Shown here piece after piece: positions 38,208 to 47,354 of a DNA stretch of 64,000 nt (its first letter is position 1; every line of letters starts with the position of its first letter). The notes below the pieces were generated by a model. The model had not been told where the DNA came from. It was given only the letters and a program-made list of their open reading frames with translations, and ran no database searches. The translations under genes were made by a program, and so were the position numbers. The stretch comes from Mesorhizobium_K sp040049215 (GTDB lineage: Bacteria > Pseudomonadota > Alphaproteobacteria > Rhizobiales > Rhizobiaceae), in NCBI RefSeq assembly GCF_040049215.1, contig NZ_JBDZDN010000002.1, positions 434,001-498,000 on the forward strand, read 5' to 3'.

Positions 38208-38789
38208 TCAGTACGGGTTCTTCGGCGAGCGGTCGTCCGATAGGGACGGACGTGACCGTTCGATCAGGTTCTGGATCGCGTCGGCAAGATGCACTTCGGC
38301 GATCGCATAGTCGCCACGCGACACGCGTATATTATGGGCCTCCATCAGCACCTCGCCATGACTGAAACCTTGCGGCGGCTCAAAGCGGTAGCTGGCGAGT
38401 TCGATCAACAGGCCGAGCGGATCCTGGAAATAGATCGAATCCATGAAGCCGCGGTCCTTGACGCCGCTGTGCTTGATCCCGCGTTCGTCGAGCCTCGCCA
38501 CCGCCTGAAGGAAGGTGACGCGCGAGACGGAAAAGGCGATGTGGTGAACGCAGCCGATATCGGTCGGCGTACGCTCGGGGGCTGGTTTGCGGCTCTCATC
38601 GGTGAAGACGGTGATCAGCCTTCCGTCGCCGGGATCGAAATAGAGATGGCTTTCGCTCGCCTTGTCGAGATTGGGCTGCTCGAAGATGAACGGCATGCCG
38701 AGCACGCCTTCCCAGAAATCGATCGAGGTTCGCCTGTCCGCGCCGACCATAGTGATGTGATGCACGCCCTGCGACTGAAGTTTCTGCAT
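38208..38789 (-). CDS. VOC-family protein (glyoxalase / extradiol dioxygenase fold)
   Basis: 193 residues from ATG 38789 with GGAGGAG upstream. Two VOC modules: VHHITMVGADRRTSIDFW and CVHHIAFSVSRVTFLQAV. Metal ligands are expected at the first His of each module and in YFQDPLGLLIELASY (Glu). Known members isomerise glutathione adducts or cleave aromatic rings. Together with the adjacent GST this may hint at glutathione-dependent chemistry; that is inference. Confidence 0.85.
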   Translation of the reverse strand: MQKLQSQGVHHITMVGADRRTSIDFWEGVLGMPFIFEQPNLDKASESHLYFDPGDGRLITVFTDESRKPAPERTPTDIGCVHHIAFSVSRVTFLQAVARLDERGIKHSGVKDRGFMDSIYFQDPLGLLIELASYRFEPPQGFSHGEVLMEAHNIRVSRGDYAIAEVHLADAIQNLIERSRPSLSDDRSPKNPY

Positions 38790-38817
38790 GCTCTCCTCCC
38801 GATCTGCCGCCGTGGTC

Positions 38818-40128
38818 TTAATGCCTGACCAGTTTGGACTTGTATTCGCTTCGTTCAAGCGTTCCGAACGGCGCCAGCTCTATGGCGGCCGAAAAAAGCA
38901 ACGCGGCGCGCAGGCGTTCCTTTATCCGGCCGGCAAGGCCCGTATCGGGTTCGCCGCCCTTGGCAAGTTCCACCACGATCGGCAGCGGCGGCTCTTGGCT
39001 GACGCCTGCCGCCGCCGGCTTCACCAGGATAGCGCCGCTGACATCAGGCGAAAACTCGCCGACGATCTCGCGAATCGCCGACGGGAACACATTGACGCCG
39101 CGCACGATCAGCATGTCGTCCGTGCGGCCGATGCAGCGCAAGCGCATAGCCGTGCGCCCGCAGGGGCAGGGCGAAGTCCTGACTTCGACATGGTCGCGTG
39201 TGCGGAACCTCAGCAGCGGCGCCGCCTGGTGCCTCAGATGCGTCAGCACGAGTTCGCCCCGCGCGCCGTCTTGCATGGCAAGCGCATCGCCGGTTTCCGG
39301 GTCGATCAACTCGGCATGGACGAAGCCGCGTGCGCCGAAGTGCATGCCGTCCTGCTCCTCGCATTCGCCCCACAGCGATACACCGATGTCGCCGATGCCC
39401 ATTGCCTCGGTGACCTTGGCGCCCCAGCCCTGTTCAAGCCGCTGGCGCATCGCCGGTTCGCCGCCGCCCGGCTCGCCCGCAACCAGGACCCGCTTGATGC
39501 TGGAATTTTGCAGGTCGAAGCCACGTTCGGCCGCCCATTCGATCAGATGCCACGCATAGGACGGCGTCAATACTGCGGCGGTCGGCTTCAGCAGACGGAT
39601 CGCTGTCATCAGCCGTTCGGTGTTGCCGGTGCCGACGGGAACGTGGCACATGCCGAGTCGGTCGAAGGCGGCAAGGGCGGCACCGGCGACAAAGGGGCCG
39701 GCATTGTAGGTCGACACCACCGTCTCGCCAGCGGCAATTCCAGATGCTGAATAGCTTCGCGCCGACGTCGTCACCCAATTATCGAGATCTTGGCTGGTCA
39801 GCGGAATGTAGCTCGGCGTGCCGGTCGTACCGCTCGTCGAGTAGATGCGCACAAGCTTCTCGCGCGATACGGCGAGATGGGCGCCGATCGGGTTTTCCGC
39901 CGTGCAGCTTGCGCGGATTTCCTGCTTTTCGGTGAAGGGCAGGTTCGCGATCCTGTCCAGACCGCCGATCGCCTCGGCGGTATCGAATCCTGCCTTCGCA
40001 AGCTTCTCAAGATAGAATGGCGAGTGGTCGACGAGATAGGCCGCTTGCCGGCGGAAATAGAGATCGTCCAGCCGGAACTGGTCTTCGGCCGTGCGTGTCT
40101 CGATCTCAGGCTCAAACATTGGCAGCAT
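38818..40128 (-). CDS. Phenylacetate-CoA ligase-like (PaaK family) adenylate-forming enzyme
   Basis: 436 residues (ATG 40128; ATG 40119 is the alternative). AMP-binding P-loop is IYSTSGTTGTPSYIPLT, then AVLTPSYAWHL, SLWGECEEQDGMHF, LRFRTRDHVEV and the Cys-rich CPCGRTAMRLRCIGRTDDM, all as in PaaK. It activates a carboxylic acid to its CoA thioester via an acyl-AMP. Start overlaps the end of the citryl-CoA lyase-like gene. With no paaABCDE nearby, the substrate is likely not phenylacetate. Confidence 0.88.
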   Translation of the reverse strand: MLPMFEPEIETRTAEDQFRLDDLYFRRQAAYLVDHSPFYLEKLAKAGFDTAEAIGGLDRIANLPFTEKQEIRASCTAENPIGAHLAVSREKLVRIYSTSGTTGTPSYIPLTSQDLDNWVTTSARSYSASGIAAGETVVSTYNAGPFVAGAALAAFDRLGMCHVPVGTGNTERLMTAIRLLKPTAAVLTPSYAWHLIEWAAERGFDLQNSSIKRVLVAGEPGGGEPAMRQRLEQGWGAKVTEAMGIGDIGVSLWGECEEQDGMHFGARGFVHAELIDPETGDALAMQDGARGELVLTHLRHQAAPLLRFRTRDHVEVRTSPCPCGRTAMRLRCIGRTDDMLIVRGVNVFPSAIREIVGEFSPDVSGAILVKPAAAGVSQEPPLPIVVELAKGGEPDTGLAGRIKERLRAALLFSAAIELAPFGTLERSEYKSKLVRH

Positions 40129-40906
40129 CGTCCTTCTCGTAGACGACTGCCGCCTCGGCCGCGCCGGCCATCAGGAAGCCGATCGGGTTCTGCTGCTCCT
40201 CAGCCAGATGCGCCAGAATGCTTGCGGTGCGCGCGAGCAGCGGGATCGCCTTCATCATGGCCGCGGGAAAGTCGAGGTCGAGCAGGACTGCGGCGATAGG
40301 CATCGAGACGTTCATCACCAGCGGCCTACCCCACACCTCGGCGACAGCCCGCTCGATGCGCCCTGCCATAACGACGTGTCTTCCAGCCACACCGCGTTCC
40401 CCGGCAAGGGCCAGGATGCGCGCAGCGCGCGGATCGACGGGCTTGTGGATCGGGTGGCCGAAGCCGGGCGCCTTGCCGCCGGCTTCGCGTATGCCGCGCA
40501 CCAGCGCCAGCGCCACCGCGTCCGGCTCGCCGCCGGCGGCGACCTTCGCATCGGCCAGCGTCAACAGCCTGCCACAGAGTTCTGATGTTCCGAGGATGAC
40601 AGGACCGGCGCCCAGAATGCCCGCGGCTACCGCGCCCTGCAGCGAGCCGGGATCGGCCGCCAGCGTCATGCGCGCCGCCTGCACCGTCGGCACCAGCCCG
40701 TGCTCGGCGATCGCCACCAGAAGAAGGTCCAGGAAGAAGCGCTGCTCCTTGCTTGCCTCCTTGCCGGTGAGCAGAAGGAAGAAATAGTCGGTGAAGCCGA
40801 CCCGTCCCATAAGATCGGAGGTCAGGTCGCGGCCGCGAACCTCGATGCGATCGGCCTGTGCATGGCACATGCCGGAAACCGCCCGTCCGCCCTTGCCGAT
40901 CTGCAT
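40112..40906 (-). CDS. Citrate synthase-fold protein, citryl-CoA lyase-like
   Basis: 264 residues from ATG 40906, AAGGGGAA upstream. Compared with citrate synthase (about 430 residues) it is short, keeping only the core: IEVRGRDLTSDLMGRVGFTDY, TLAADPGSLQGAVAAGIL, GGKAPGFGHPIHK with the conserved His, and a C-terminal helical part. Such short proteins are annotated as citryl-CoA lyases, and cleave or form 3-hydroxy-3-methyl-acyl-CoA thioesters. First gene of the operon with the ligase, VOC and GST genes. Confidence 0.78.
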   Translation of the reverse strand: MQIGKGGRAVSGMCHAQADRIEVRGRDLTSDLMGRVGFTDYFFLLLTGKEASKEQRFFLDLLLVAIAEHGLVPTVQAARMTLAADPGSLQGAVAAGILGAGPVILGTSELCGRLLTLADAKVAAGGEPDAVALALVRGIREAGGKAPGFGHPIHKPVDPRAARILALAGERGVAGRHVVMAGRIERAVAEVWGRPLVMNVSMPIAAVLLDLDFPAAMMKAIPLLARTASILAHLAEEQQNPIGFLMAGAAEAAVVYEKDDAANV

Positions 40907-41130
40907 GTCTTCCCCTTGCCGCAATTTCCCCGAATGCGCTCTTGATGCCGCGCTTTTCCGCGACATGCTAAGTCAACTCCAGTTCGCGGGCCAGACGAAA
41001 GCGCGACAATTCGGCGTCCTCGATTGTTTGCCGGTTCGTTCTCGGGCGGGTCGAGGGCCGAAATTCAACTGCCCGCCTCCGCCGCGGGCAGGTGACAATG
41101 CGGCGCATATGGGCTAGCGTCGATTCGTCG

Positions 41131-41151
41131 AGGGCCTCTTCACGAGGCTCT
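41131..41151 (+). other. Hairpin before the glycine riboswitch
   Basis: GGGCCTC and GAGGCTC pair (seven pairs, one G-U) around TTCAC, about 10 bp before the first aptamer. Function unclear. The rest of 40907-41157 shows no gene. Confidence 0.4.
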
Positions 41152-41157
41152 ACCTGT

Positions 41158-41338
41158 TTGCGGGAGAGAGCAGCGAAAGCTGCCGCCGAAGGGGAAATCG
41201 CCCGAAATCTCTCAGGCAAAAGAACCGTAGACGGGAAAGACGCTCTGGAAAGTCGGGGGAAGCCCCGCGCCGAAGGTGTAAGCGCCGCCGACAGGGTTCC
41301 GGTTGCGCGAGTCTCTCAGGCTTCAGACAGAGGGGCAC
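41158..41338 (+). promoter_or_regulatory. Tandem glycine riboswitch
   Basis: Two successive aptamers. The first runs from GCGGGAGAGAGC to about 41245 with the conserved ATCTCTCAGGCAAAAGAACCG; the second runs from about 41250 to 41338 with GTCTCTCAGGCTTCAGACAG and AGGGGC. Both have the GCCGCCGAAGGGG-like or GCGCCGAAGG core. The linker between is a few bases. It lies 45 bp before gcvT and should turn the operon on when glycine is high. Confidence 0.95.
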
Positions 41339-41383
41339 GGAGCGGTCGCTTGCGGCCGATTTGCGTGCATCTCTGGAGAAGTC

Positions 41384-42484
41384 ATGAACGGCGAAGACAC
41401 CAAGATCCTTCCACTTGAAGATCTGCACAAGGCCGCCGGCGCGCGTTTCGGCGCATTCGCCGGCTGGTCGATGCCGCTCACCTATCCGCCCGGCGTCATG
41501 AAAGAGCATCTCCACACGCGCGAGCATGCCGGCCTCTTCGACATCTCGCACATGAAGCTGTTCGAGGTGACGGGACCGGATGCTGCTGCCTTTCTGGCAC
41601 GAGCCTGCCCTTTCGACCCGGCCGCGCTCGAACTCTCGCAGTCGAAATACACCTTTCTCCTCACCGAAGAGGCCGGCATCATCGACGACCTGATCGTGAC
41701 GCGGCTCGCCAAGGACCGTTTCATGGTCGTCGCGAATGCCGGCAACGCCGCGACCGACGAGGCGCATCTGAAGAGCCTGACCAAGGATTTCGATGCCGCG
41801 GTAACGCCGCTCGACCGGGTCTTCCTCGCCATCCAAGGGCCGGACGCTGCGGACGTGCTGCTCAACGCCGGCATCGAAACCGACGCCATGACCTTCATGC
41901 ACGGGCTGGAGCTTCGCCACGACTGGTTCATGAGCCGCTCGGGCTATACCGGCGAGGACGGTTTCGAGATCGGCCTGCCGGAGGCCGATGCCCGCCAGCT
42001 TGTGAAGGAGCTGTTCGCCGACCCGCGCGCCATGTGGATCGGGCTTGCCGCCCGCGACAGCCTGCGGCTGGAGGCCGGGCTCTGCCTGCACGGCCAGGAT
42101 ATCACGCCCGACACCGATCCGGCTTCGGCCGGGCTGATGTGGGCTGTCCCCAAGGAAATACGGGCGCACGGGGCTTTCATCGGCGCCGAGTCGCTCAGCG
42201 AGATCGTCGCCAAAGGCCCCGCCGAAAAACGCGTCGGCCTCAAGCCCGAAGGCCGCCAGCCGGTGCGCGCCGGAACGGCGCTGACGGACGCCGACGGGAA
42301 AACCGTCGGCCGGGTCACCTCCGGCGGCTTCGGCCCTTCCGTCGGCGCTCCGGTCGCGATGGGCTATGTTTCCGCGCCGCTGGCAAAGCCCGGCACGCGC
42401 CTTTTCGCCGATGTCCGCGGGACGAAGGTCCCTCTGGACGTCCATCTCCTGCCCTTCACCCCACATCGCTACCGCAAAGGATGA
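41384..42484 (+). CDS. gcvT: Glycine cleavage system T protein (aminomethyltransferase)
   Basis: 366 residues from ATG 41384 with TGGAGAAG upstream. Folate-binding fold with RFGAFAGWSMPLTY, EHAGLFDISHMKLFEV, SRSGYTGEDGFEI, GLAARDSLRLEAGLCLHGQD and a late VTSGGFGPSVGAPVAMGYV. Transfers the one-carbon unit from the lipoyl-bound intermediate to tetrahydrofolate and frees ammonia. First gene after the glycine riboswitch; gcvH follows directly. Confidence 0.97.
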   Translation: MNGEDTKILPLEDLHKAAGARFGAFAGWSMPLTYPPGVMKEHLHTREHAGLFDISHMKLFEVTGPDAAAFLARACPFDPAALELSQSKYTFLLTEEAGIIDDLIVTRLAKDRFMVVANAGNAATDEAHLKSLTKDFDAAVTPLDRVFLAIQGPDAADVLLNAGIETDAMTFMHGLELRHDWFMSRSGYTGEDGFEIGLPEADARQLVKELFADPRAMWIGLAARDSLRLEAGLCLHGQDITPDTDPASAGLMWAVPKEIRAHGAFIGAESLSEIVAKGPAEKRVGLKPEGRQPVRAGTALTDADGKTVGRVTSGGFGPSVGAPVAMGYVSAPLAKPGTRLFADVRGTKVPLDVHLLPFTPHRYRKG

Positions 42485-42489
42485 GCCTT

Positions 42490-42858
42490 ATGGCAAAGAC
42501 CTATTTCACCGAAGACCATGAATGGATCCGCGTCGAAGGCGGCGTCGCGACGGTCGGCATCACCGACTACGCACAGGAACAGCTCGGCGATCTCGTTTTC
42601 GTCGAACTTCCCGAGGTTGGCCGCAAGGTGAAGAAGGGCGACACCGCAGTGGTCGTCGAATCCGTCAAGGCCGCGTCCGACGTCTATGCACCGGCCGACG
42701 GCGAGGTCACCGAGGCAAATACCGCGCTCTCCGCCGATCCCGCCCTAGTCAACTCCGCGGCCACCGGCGACGGCTGGCTCTGGAAGATGAAGCTCGCCGA
42801 CGAGAGCCAGCTTTCCGGCCTGCTCGACCAGGCCGGCTACAAAGCCCATATCGGCTGA
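42490..42858 (+). CDS. gcvH: Glycine cleavage system H protein
   Basis: 122 residues from ATG 42490, with AAAGGA 8 bp upstream; ATG 42481, overlapping the gcvT stop, would add three residues but lacks room for a ribosome site. The lipoate attachment Lys60 lies in VVVESVKAASDVY. The protein shuttles the aminomethyl group between GcvP, GcvT and the L protein. HEWIRVEGGVATVGITDYAQ is the family start. Confidence 0.97.
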   Translation: MAKTYFTEDHEWIRVEGGVATVGITDYAQEQLGDLVFVELPEVGRKVKKGDTAVVVESVKAASDVYAPADGEVTEANTALSADPALVNSAATGDGWLWKMKLADESQLSGLLDQAGYKAHIG

Positions 42859-42871
42859 CCGGGGGTTTCTC

Positions 42872-45679
42872 ATGACCGCGTCCACTTACAGCTTTGCCAT
42901 CAGGCACATCGGCCCCAGCCATGCGGACACCCGCGCCATGCTCGCCGTCGTCGGCGTGCCGTCGATCGAGACGCTGATTTCCCAGGCGGTGCCCAAGTCG
43001 ATCCGGCTCGACCGGTCGCTCGCATTGCCGGCGCCGGCGACCGAGGCGGAGGCGCTGGCCGAGCTTGGCGCGAAGATGGACGCCAATACCGTGCTGAAGA
43101 GCTTCATCGGCGCAGGCTATCACGGCACGATCGTGCCACCTGTCATCCAGCGCAACCTGTTCGAGAACCCGGCCTGGTACACCGCCTATACGCCCTACCA
43201 GGCCGAGATCAGCCAGGGCCGGCTGGAGATGCTGTTCAATTTCCAGACGCTGGTCACCGAACTGACAGGCCTGCCGGTCGCGTCGGCCTCGCTGCTCGAC
43301 GAAGCGACGGCGGTGGCCGAAGCGGTGGGTATCGCAGTGCGTCACCATCGCGACAAGAAGAATCGCGTCGCGCTCGCGGGCCCGCTGCACCCGCAGGTCC
43401 TCGATGTCGTGCGCACCCGCGCCGAGCCGCTCGGCATCGAAATTGATGGCGACACCATCGACGACAACACGGCAGCCCTTCTAGTGCCGTGGCCCGACAC
43501 GCACGGCGTCTACGGCGAGCACGGCGCGGCCATCGAGAAGGCCAAGGCCGCCGGCGTGCTGGTCGTCTTCGTCGCCGATCCGCTGGCGCTCACCCTTACT
43601 GAGCCTGTCTCGGCGCTCGGAGCCGACATCGCAGTCGGCTCCATGCAGCGCTTCGGCGTGCCGATGGGTTTTGGCGGCCCGCACGCCGCCTATTGCGCGG
43701 TCTCCGACAGACTGACACGGCTGATGCCCGGCCGCCTCGTCGGCCAGTCGGTCGACGCGCATGGCCGTCCCGGCTACCGCCTCGCGCTGCAGACGCGCGA
43801 GCAGCACATCCGCCGCGACAAGGCGACCTCCAACATCTGCACTGCGCAGGCGCTGCTCGCCAACATGGCCGCCGCCTACGCCATCTGGCATGGGCCTGAG
43901 GGGCTGCAGGAAATCGCTGCGCGCGTGCATAGCCTGGCGAACCGCCTCGCCGCCGCGTTGAAAGCCGCGGGCCTGAGCGTTTCGGGCGACCGCCGCTTCG
44001 ATACGGTGACGGTGGAGACGAAGGGCAAGGCCGCCGGGAACGCCGCTGCCGCCGAAGGCGAGGGACGCCTGCTGCGCGTCATCGACGCGGACAACATCGG
44101 CGTATCGTTCGACGAGACCTCCACCGAGGCCGACCTCGAAGCCATCGCCAAGCTGTTCGGCGCGAGCGTTCCGGCCGAAGCCGGCCGCACGCTGCCGGGA
44201 AGCCCGCGCGGCAAGGCTTTCCTCACCCAGCCGGTCTTCCACGAGAACCGCTCCGAGACCGAGATGATGCGGCTTTTGCGCCGCCTCGCCGACAAGGATC
44301 TGGCGCTCGACCGCACCATGATCCCGCTCGGCTCCTGCACCATGAAGCTCAACGCCGCCGCCGAGATGATGCCTGTCAGCTGGGCATCGGTCGCCAACCT
44401 CCATCCGCTCGCCCCGAAGGCACACTCGGCCGGCTATCGCGCGATGTTCACCGACCTCGAAGCGTGGCTGTCTGAAATCACCGGCTTCGACGCCGTGTCG
44501 CTGCAGCCCAATGCCGGCAGCCAGGGAGAATATGCCGGCCTGCTCGCCATCCGTCGCTGGCACCTGTCGCGCGGCGACTCACAGCGCACCGTCTGCCTGA
44601 TCCCCTCATCCGCGCACGGCACCAATCCGGCGAGCGCGGCGATGGCCGGCATGGAGGTGGTGGTGGTGCGCTGCCTCGAGGATGGTGACATCGACGTCGC
44701 CGACCTCCGGGCAAAGGCCGAGGAACATGCCGGCAGGCTGGCCGCGCTAATGTTCACCTATCCTTCGACCCACGGCGTCTTCGAGGAAGGCGCCAGGGAC
44801 ATATGCGCGATCGTGCACGAGCATGGCGGCCAGGTCTATTTCGACGGCGCCAATCTCAATGCGATGGTGGGTCTGGCGCGTCCCGGCGACATCGGCGCCG
44901 ATGTCTGCCACATGAACCTGCACAAGACCTTCTGCATCCCACACGGCGGCGGCGGACCGGGCGTTGGGCCGATCGGCGTCAAGGCGCATCTGAAGCCGCA
45001 TTTGCCGGGCCACATAGCGGAAGGCAGCGCGCACGCCGTCGCTGCCGCGCCCTTCGGCAGCGCTTCGATCCTGCCGATCACCTGGATGTACATCCGCATG
45101 ATGGGCGCGGCCGGGCTAAAGCAGGCGACCGAGATGGCGATCCTCAACGCCAACTACATCGCCGCCCGCCTCGCGGCGCACTACCCGGTCCTCTTCAAGG
45201 GCCGGTCCGGCCGCGTCGCGCATGAATGCATCCTCGACACGCGCGTCTTGAAGGACCGCGCCGGGGTTGGCGTCGAGGACATCGCCAAGCGACTGATCGA
45301 CTACGGCTTCCACGCGCCGACCATGTCATGGCCGGTAGCCGGCACGCTGATGGTCGAGCCGACCGAATCCGAACCCAAGCCGGAACTCGACCGCTTCTGC
45401 GATGCGATGATCGCCATCGCCGGCGAAGCAGCAAAAGTCGAGAAGGGCGAATGGCCGCGCGAGGACAATCCGCTGGTCAACGCACCGCACACGGCGGCCG
45501 AGGCGCTGGCAGGCGACTGGAAGCATCCCTATTCACGGCTGGAGGCGGCCTACCCGGCCGGCGACGCCAACGCCGCAAAATACTGGCCGCCGGTCTCGCG
45601 CATCGACAACGTCGCCGGCGACCGCAACCTCGTCTGCTCCTGCCCGCCGCTCAGCGAGTATGTCAGCGCCGCGGAGTAA
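42872..45679 (+). CDS. gcvP: Glycine dehydrogenase (decarboxylating), P protein
   Basis: 935 residues, the long single-chain form (N- and C-halves fused). PLP Lys lies in MNLHKTFCIPHGGGGPG, and SCTMKLNAAAEMMPVSW and QPNAGSQGEYAG are family-typical. Decarboxylates glycine and passes the aminomethyl group to GcvH. Third gene of the riboswitch-controlled operon, 13 bp after gcvH. The L protein (lipoamide dehydrogenase) is not here. Confidence 0.98.
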   Translation: MTASTYSFAIRHIGPSHADTRAMLAVVGVPSIETLISQAVPKSIRLDRSLALPAPATEAEALAELGAKMDANTVLKSFIGAGYHGTIVPPVIQRNLFENPAWYTAYTPYQAEISQGRLEMLFNFQTLVTELTGLPVASASLLDEATAVAEAVGIAVRHHRDKKNRVALAGPLHPQVLDVVRTRAEPLGIEIDGDTIDDNTAALLVPWPDTHGVYGEHGAAIEKAKAAGVLVVFVADPLALTLTEPVSALGADIAVGSMQRFGVPMGFGGPHAAYCAVSDRLTRLMPGRLVGQSVDAHGRPGYRLALQTREQHIRRDKATSNICTAQALLANMAAAYAIWHGPEGLQEIAARVHSLANRLAAALKAAGLSVSGDRRFDTVTVETKGKAAGNAAAAEGEGRLLRVIDADNIGVSFDETSTEADLEAIAKLFGASVPAEAGRTLPGSPRGKAFLTQPVFHENRSETEMMRLLRRLADKDLALDRTMIPLGSCTMKLNAAAEMMPVSWASVANLHPLAPKAHSAGYRAMFTDLEAWLSEITGFDAVSLQPNAGSQGEYAGLLAIRRWHLSRGDSQRTVCLIPSSAHGTNPASAAMAGMEVVVVRCLEDGDIDVADLRAKAEEHAGRLAALMFTYPSTHGVFEEGARDICAIVHEHGGQVYFDGANLNAMVGLARPGDIGADVCHMNLHKTFCIPHGGGGPGVGPIGVKAHLKPHLPGHIAEGSAHAVAAAPFGSASILPITWMYIRMMGAAGLKQATEMAILNANYIAARLAAHYPVLFKGRSGRVAHECILDTRVLKDRAGVGVEDIAKRLIDYGFHAPTMSWPVAGTLMVEPTESEPKPELDRFCDAMIAIAGEAAKVEKGEWPREDNPLVNAPHTAAEALAGDWKHPYSRLEAAYPAGDANAAKYWPPVSRIDNVAGDRNLVCSCPPLSEYVSAAE

Positions 45680-45718
45680 GCAACAAGGACAGGCGTTTGG
45701 GTGTCGTAACCTGCACCC

Positions 45719-46189
45719 TCACCCCTTGTTCAGCAGCGCGAGGTTCGCGTCCACCACCGCCGGATCGGCCATACCGTTCCTGGCCTCGTTCAGCAGTTGC
45801 CGGGCTTTTTTCTTGTTGCCGCGCAGGAGCTGCGAATAGCCCATGTTGTTGACGATCTCCGGTCTGCGCCCGGCGACCTTCAGCAGCTGGTCGTAGGCGC
45901 GGTCGGCGAAGTCGAAGCGGCCGAGCTGGTCATAGGAGGCTGCAAGCCCCATCCACGCCTCGGAATTGTCCGCCCGCAGCTCGACCGCCTTGCGAAAATG
46001 ATCTTCGGCGAGCCCGTAATTGGCCTCGCGGAATTGCGCCTTGCCGGCGGTGAGATCGGCCTGGCTGATGTCGGCCGTCACCGGCGCGATCGAGGTCGTC
46101 GCCGTCTTGTCGACGCCCTGCGTCGTGCAGCCGCCGGTCATCATGGCCGCAACCAATGCGGCCATCCTCATGGAAGAAAACTTGCCCAT
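45719..46189 (-). CDS. tadD: Tad pilus lipoprotein TadD (TPR protein)
   Basis: 156 residues from ATG 46189. Signal peptide ALVAAMMTGGC with lipidated Cys about 21, then at least two or three TPR units (AEDHFRKAVELRADNSEAWM, LAASYDQLGRFDFADRAYDQ, MGYSQLLRGNKKKARQLLNE). In Tad systems TadD helps assemble the outer-membrane secretin. Lies downstream of tadC on the same strand after a 190-bp gap, so it may have its own promoter. Confidence 0.88.
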   Translation of the reverse strand: MGKFSSMRMAALVAAMMTGGCTTQGVDKTATTSIAPVTADISQADLTAGKAQFREANYGLAEDHFRKAVELRADNSEAWMGLAASYDQLGRFDFADRAYDQLLKVAGRRPEIVNNMGYSQLLRGNKKKARQLLNEARNGMADPAVVDANLALLNKG

Positions 46190-46230
46190 CTGTCCCTGTC
46201 CCGCCACCGCCCGTTTCCCGGGTCGTTGCA

Positions 46231-46279
46231 GGCATCGGAACCGAAAAGTGAAAGCCGGTTTTCGGAATATTCCGATGCC
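46231..46279. repeat. Rhizobial-type intergenic palindrome
   Basis: GGCATCGGAA and TTCCGATGCC form a 10-bp outer stem, and CCGAAAA/TTTTCGG an inner 7-bp stem. The build (GCATCGGA-CCGAAAAGTG-TTTTCGG-TCCGATGC) is like palindromic intergenic elements dispersed in Rhizobium and Mesorhizobium genomes. It lies between tadC and tadD. Confidence 0.6.
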
Positions 46280-46380
46280 CATGTGTAACGGCACGACATT
46301 AGCTCAAAGGCATTTAAACTTCGGTGCCCAAGCGCGCTTAAGATTGGCTTACGCGGCAACCAATCTTTTACTGCGACAGT

Positions 46381-47343
46381 TCACTCGGCGGTCATCTTCA
46401 CGATGACCGGAATGATCGCCACCATCAGCACCACCGGCAGGATGCAGACCGTCACCGGCACCGACATCTTGGCCGGCAGCGCATGCGCCTTCTCCTCGGC
46501 GAGCGACATGCGCTTGTGGCGCATCTCGTCGGAGAACACGCGCAGCGCGCCCGACAGGCTGGTGCCGAGTTCCTTGGACTGCTGCAGCAGCGTCGCGAAG
46601 GAACGCACCTCGTCGAGGCTGAGCCGGTCGGCGAGCGACTTCAGCGCATCGTCGAGACTGCGCCCGGCCCTGAGCTCCAGCGAAACGAGCTGCAGGTTCT
46701 GGCTGAGCCCGGGATAGCTCGTCGCCAGTTCCTTCGACACGCGCTCGATGCCGGCTTCCATCGCCATGCCGGCGTCGGAGCAGACAATCATCAGGTCCAT
46801 GAAATCCGGAAAGCCGTTGCGGTATTCGCGCATCTTGGTGGAGATCAGCCGTGCAAGCACGAGGCCTGGAAGGAAATAGCCGACCGCCCCGGCGATGATG
46901 ACGAACGACCAGCGGCTGAAGGTGGTCGCCTCCGCGCTCGCCATCCAGTTGTTGATCAGGAAAGCGCCGACCGCCCCGGCGAAGAAGCAGCCGAAGCGGA
47001 TCAGGAAGAAGGTGCCCACCGCGCCGGGATCCATGAAGCCTGCCTGGATCAGCTTGAGGCGCAGCCGCGCGACGTTCTCCGGGTCGCTCTTGGCGTAGAA
47101 CTCATGCGCGGTCTTCGCCGCCTTCTCGCGCACCGCGTCGACGTTTTTCTTTTTGTCCGGTTCCGCGATGGCCGCCGGCGTCTGCGTCTCGACCTTGAGC
47201 CGGCGCTTCACATCGTTCTGCTCGCCGCGTTCGGTCAGCGTCGACCAGGCGACGACGAGCCCGCCGCAGGCAAGCAGCAACAGCGCCACCGGCATCAGCG
47301 AAGTCGGGCGCAGCGAGGCGAGGAAAAGGATCATCTCTTCCAT
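46381..47343 (-). CDS. tadC: Tad pilus inner-membrane protein TadC
   Basis: 320 residues from ATG 47343 (MEEMILFLASL). GspF/T2SSF domain near the middle-to-end (DFMDLMIVCSDAGMAMEAGI, LADRLSLDEVRSFATLLQQS, LGTSLSGALRVFSDEMR) with flanking membrane helices. Works with TadB as the inner-membrane platform driven by the CpaF/TadA ATPase. Follows tadB with 11 bp between. Confidence 0.95.
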   Translation of the reverse strand: MEEMILFLASLRPTSLMPVALLLLACGGLVVAWSTLTERGEQNDVKRRLKVETQTPAAIAEPDKKKNVDAVREKAAKTAHEFYAKSDPENVARLRLKLIQAGFMDPGAVGTFFLIRFGCFFAGAVGAFLINNWMASAEATTFSRWSFVIIAGAVGYFLPGLVLARLISTKMREYRNGFPDFMDLMIVCSDAGMAMEAGIERVSKELATSYPGLSQNLQLVSLELRAGRSLDDALKSLADRLSLDEVRSFATLLQQSKELGTSLSGALRVFSDEMRHKRMSLAEEKAHALPAKMSVPVTVCILPVVLMVAIIPVIVKMTAE

Positions 47344-47354
47344 CAGGACCAGTC

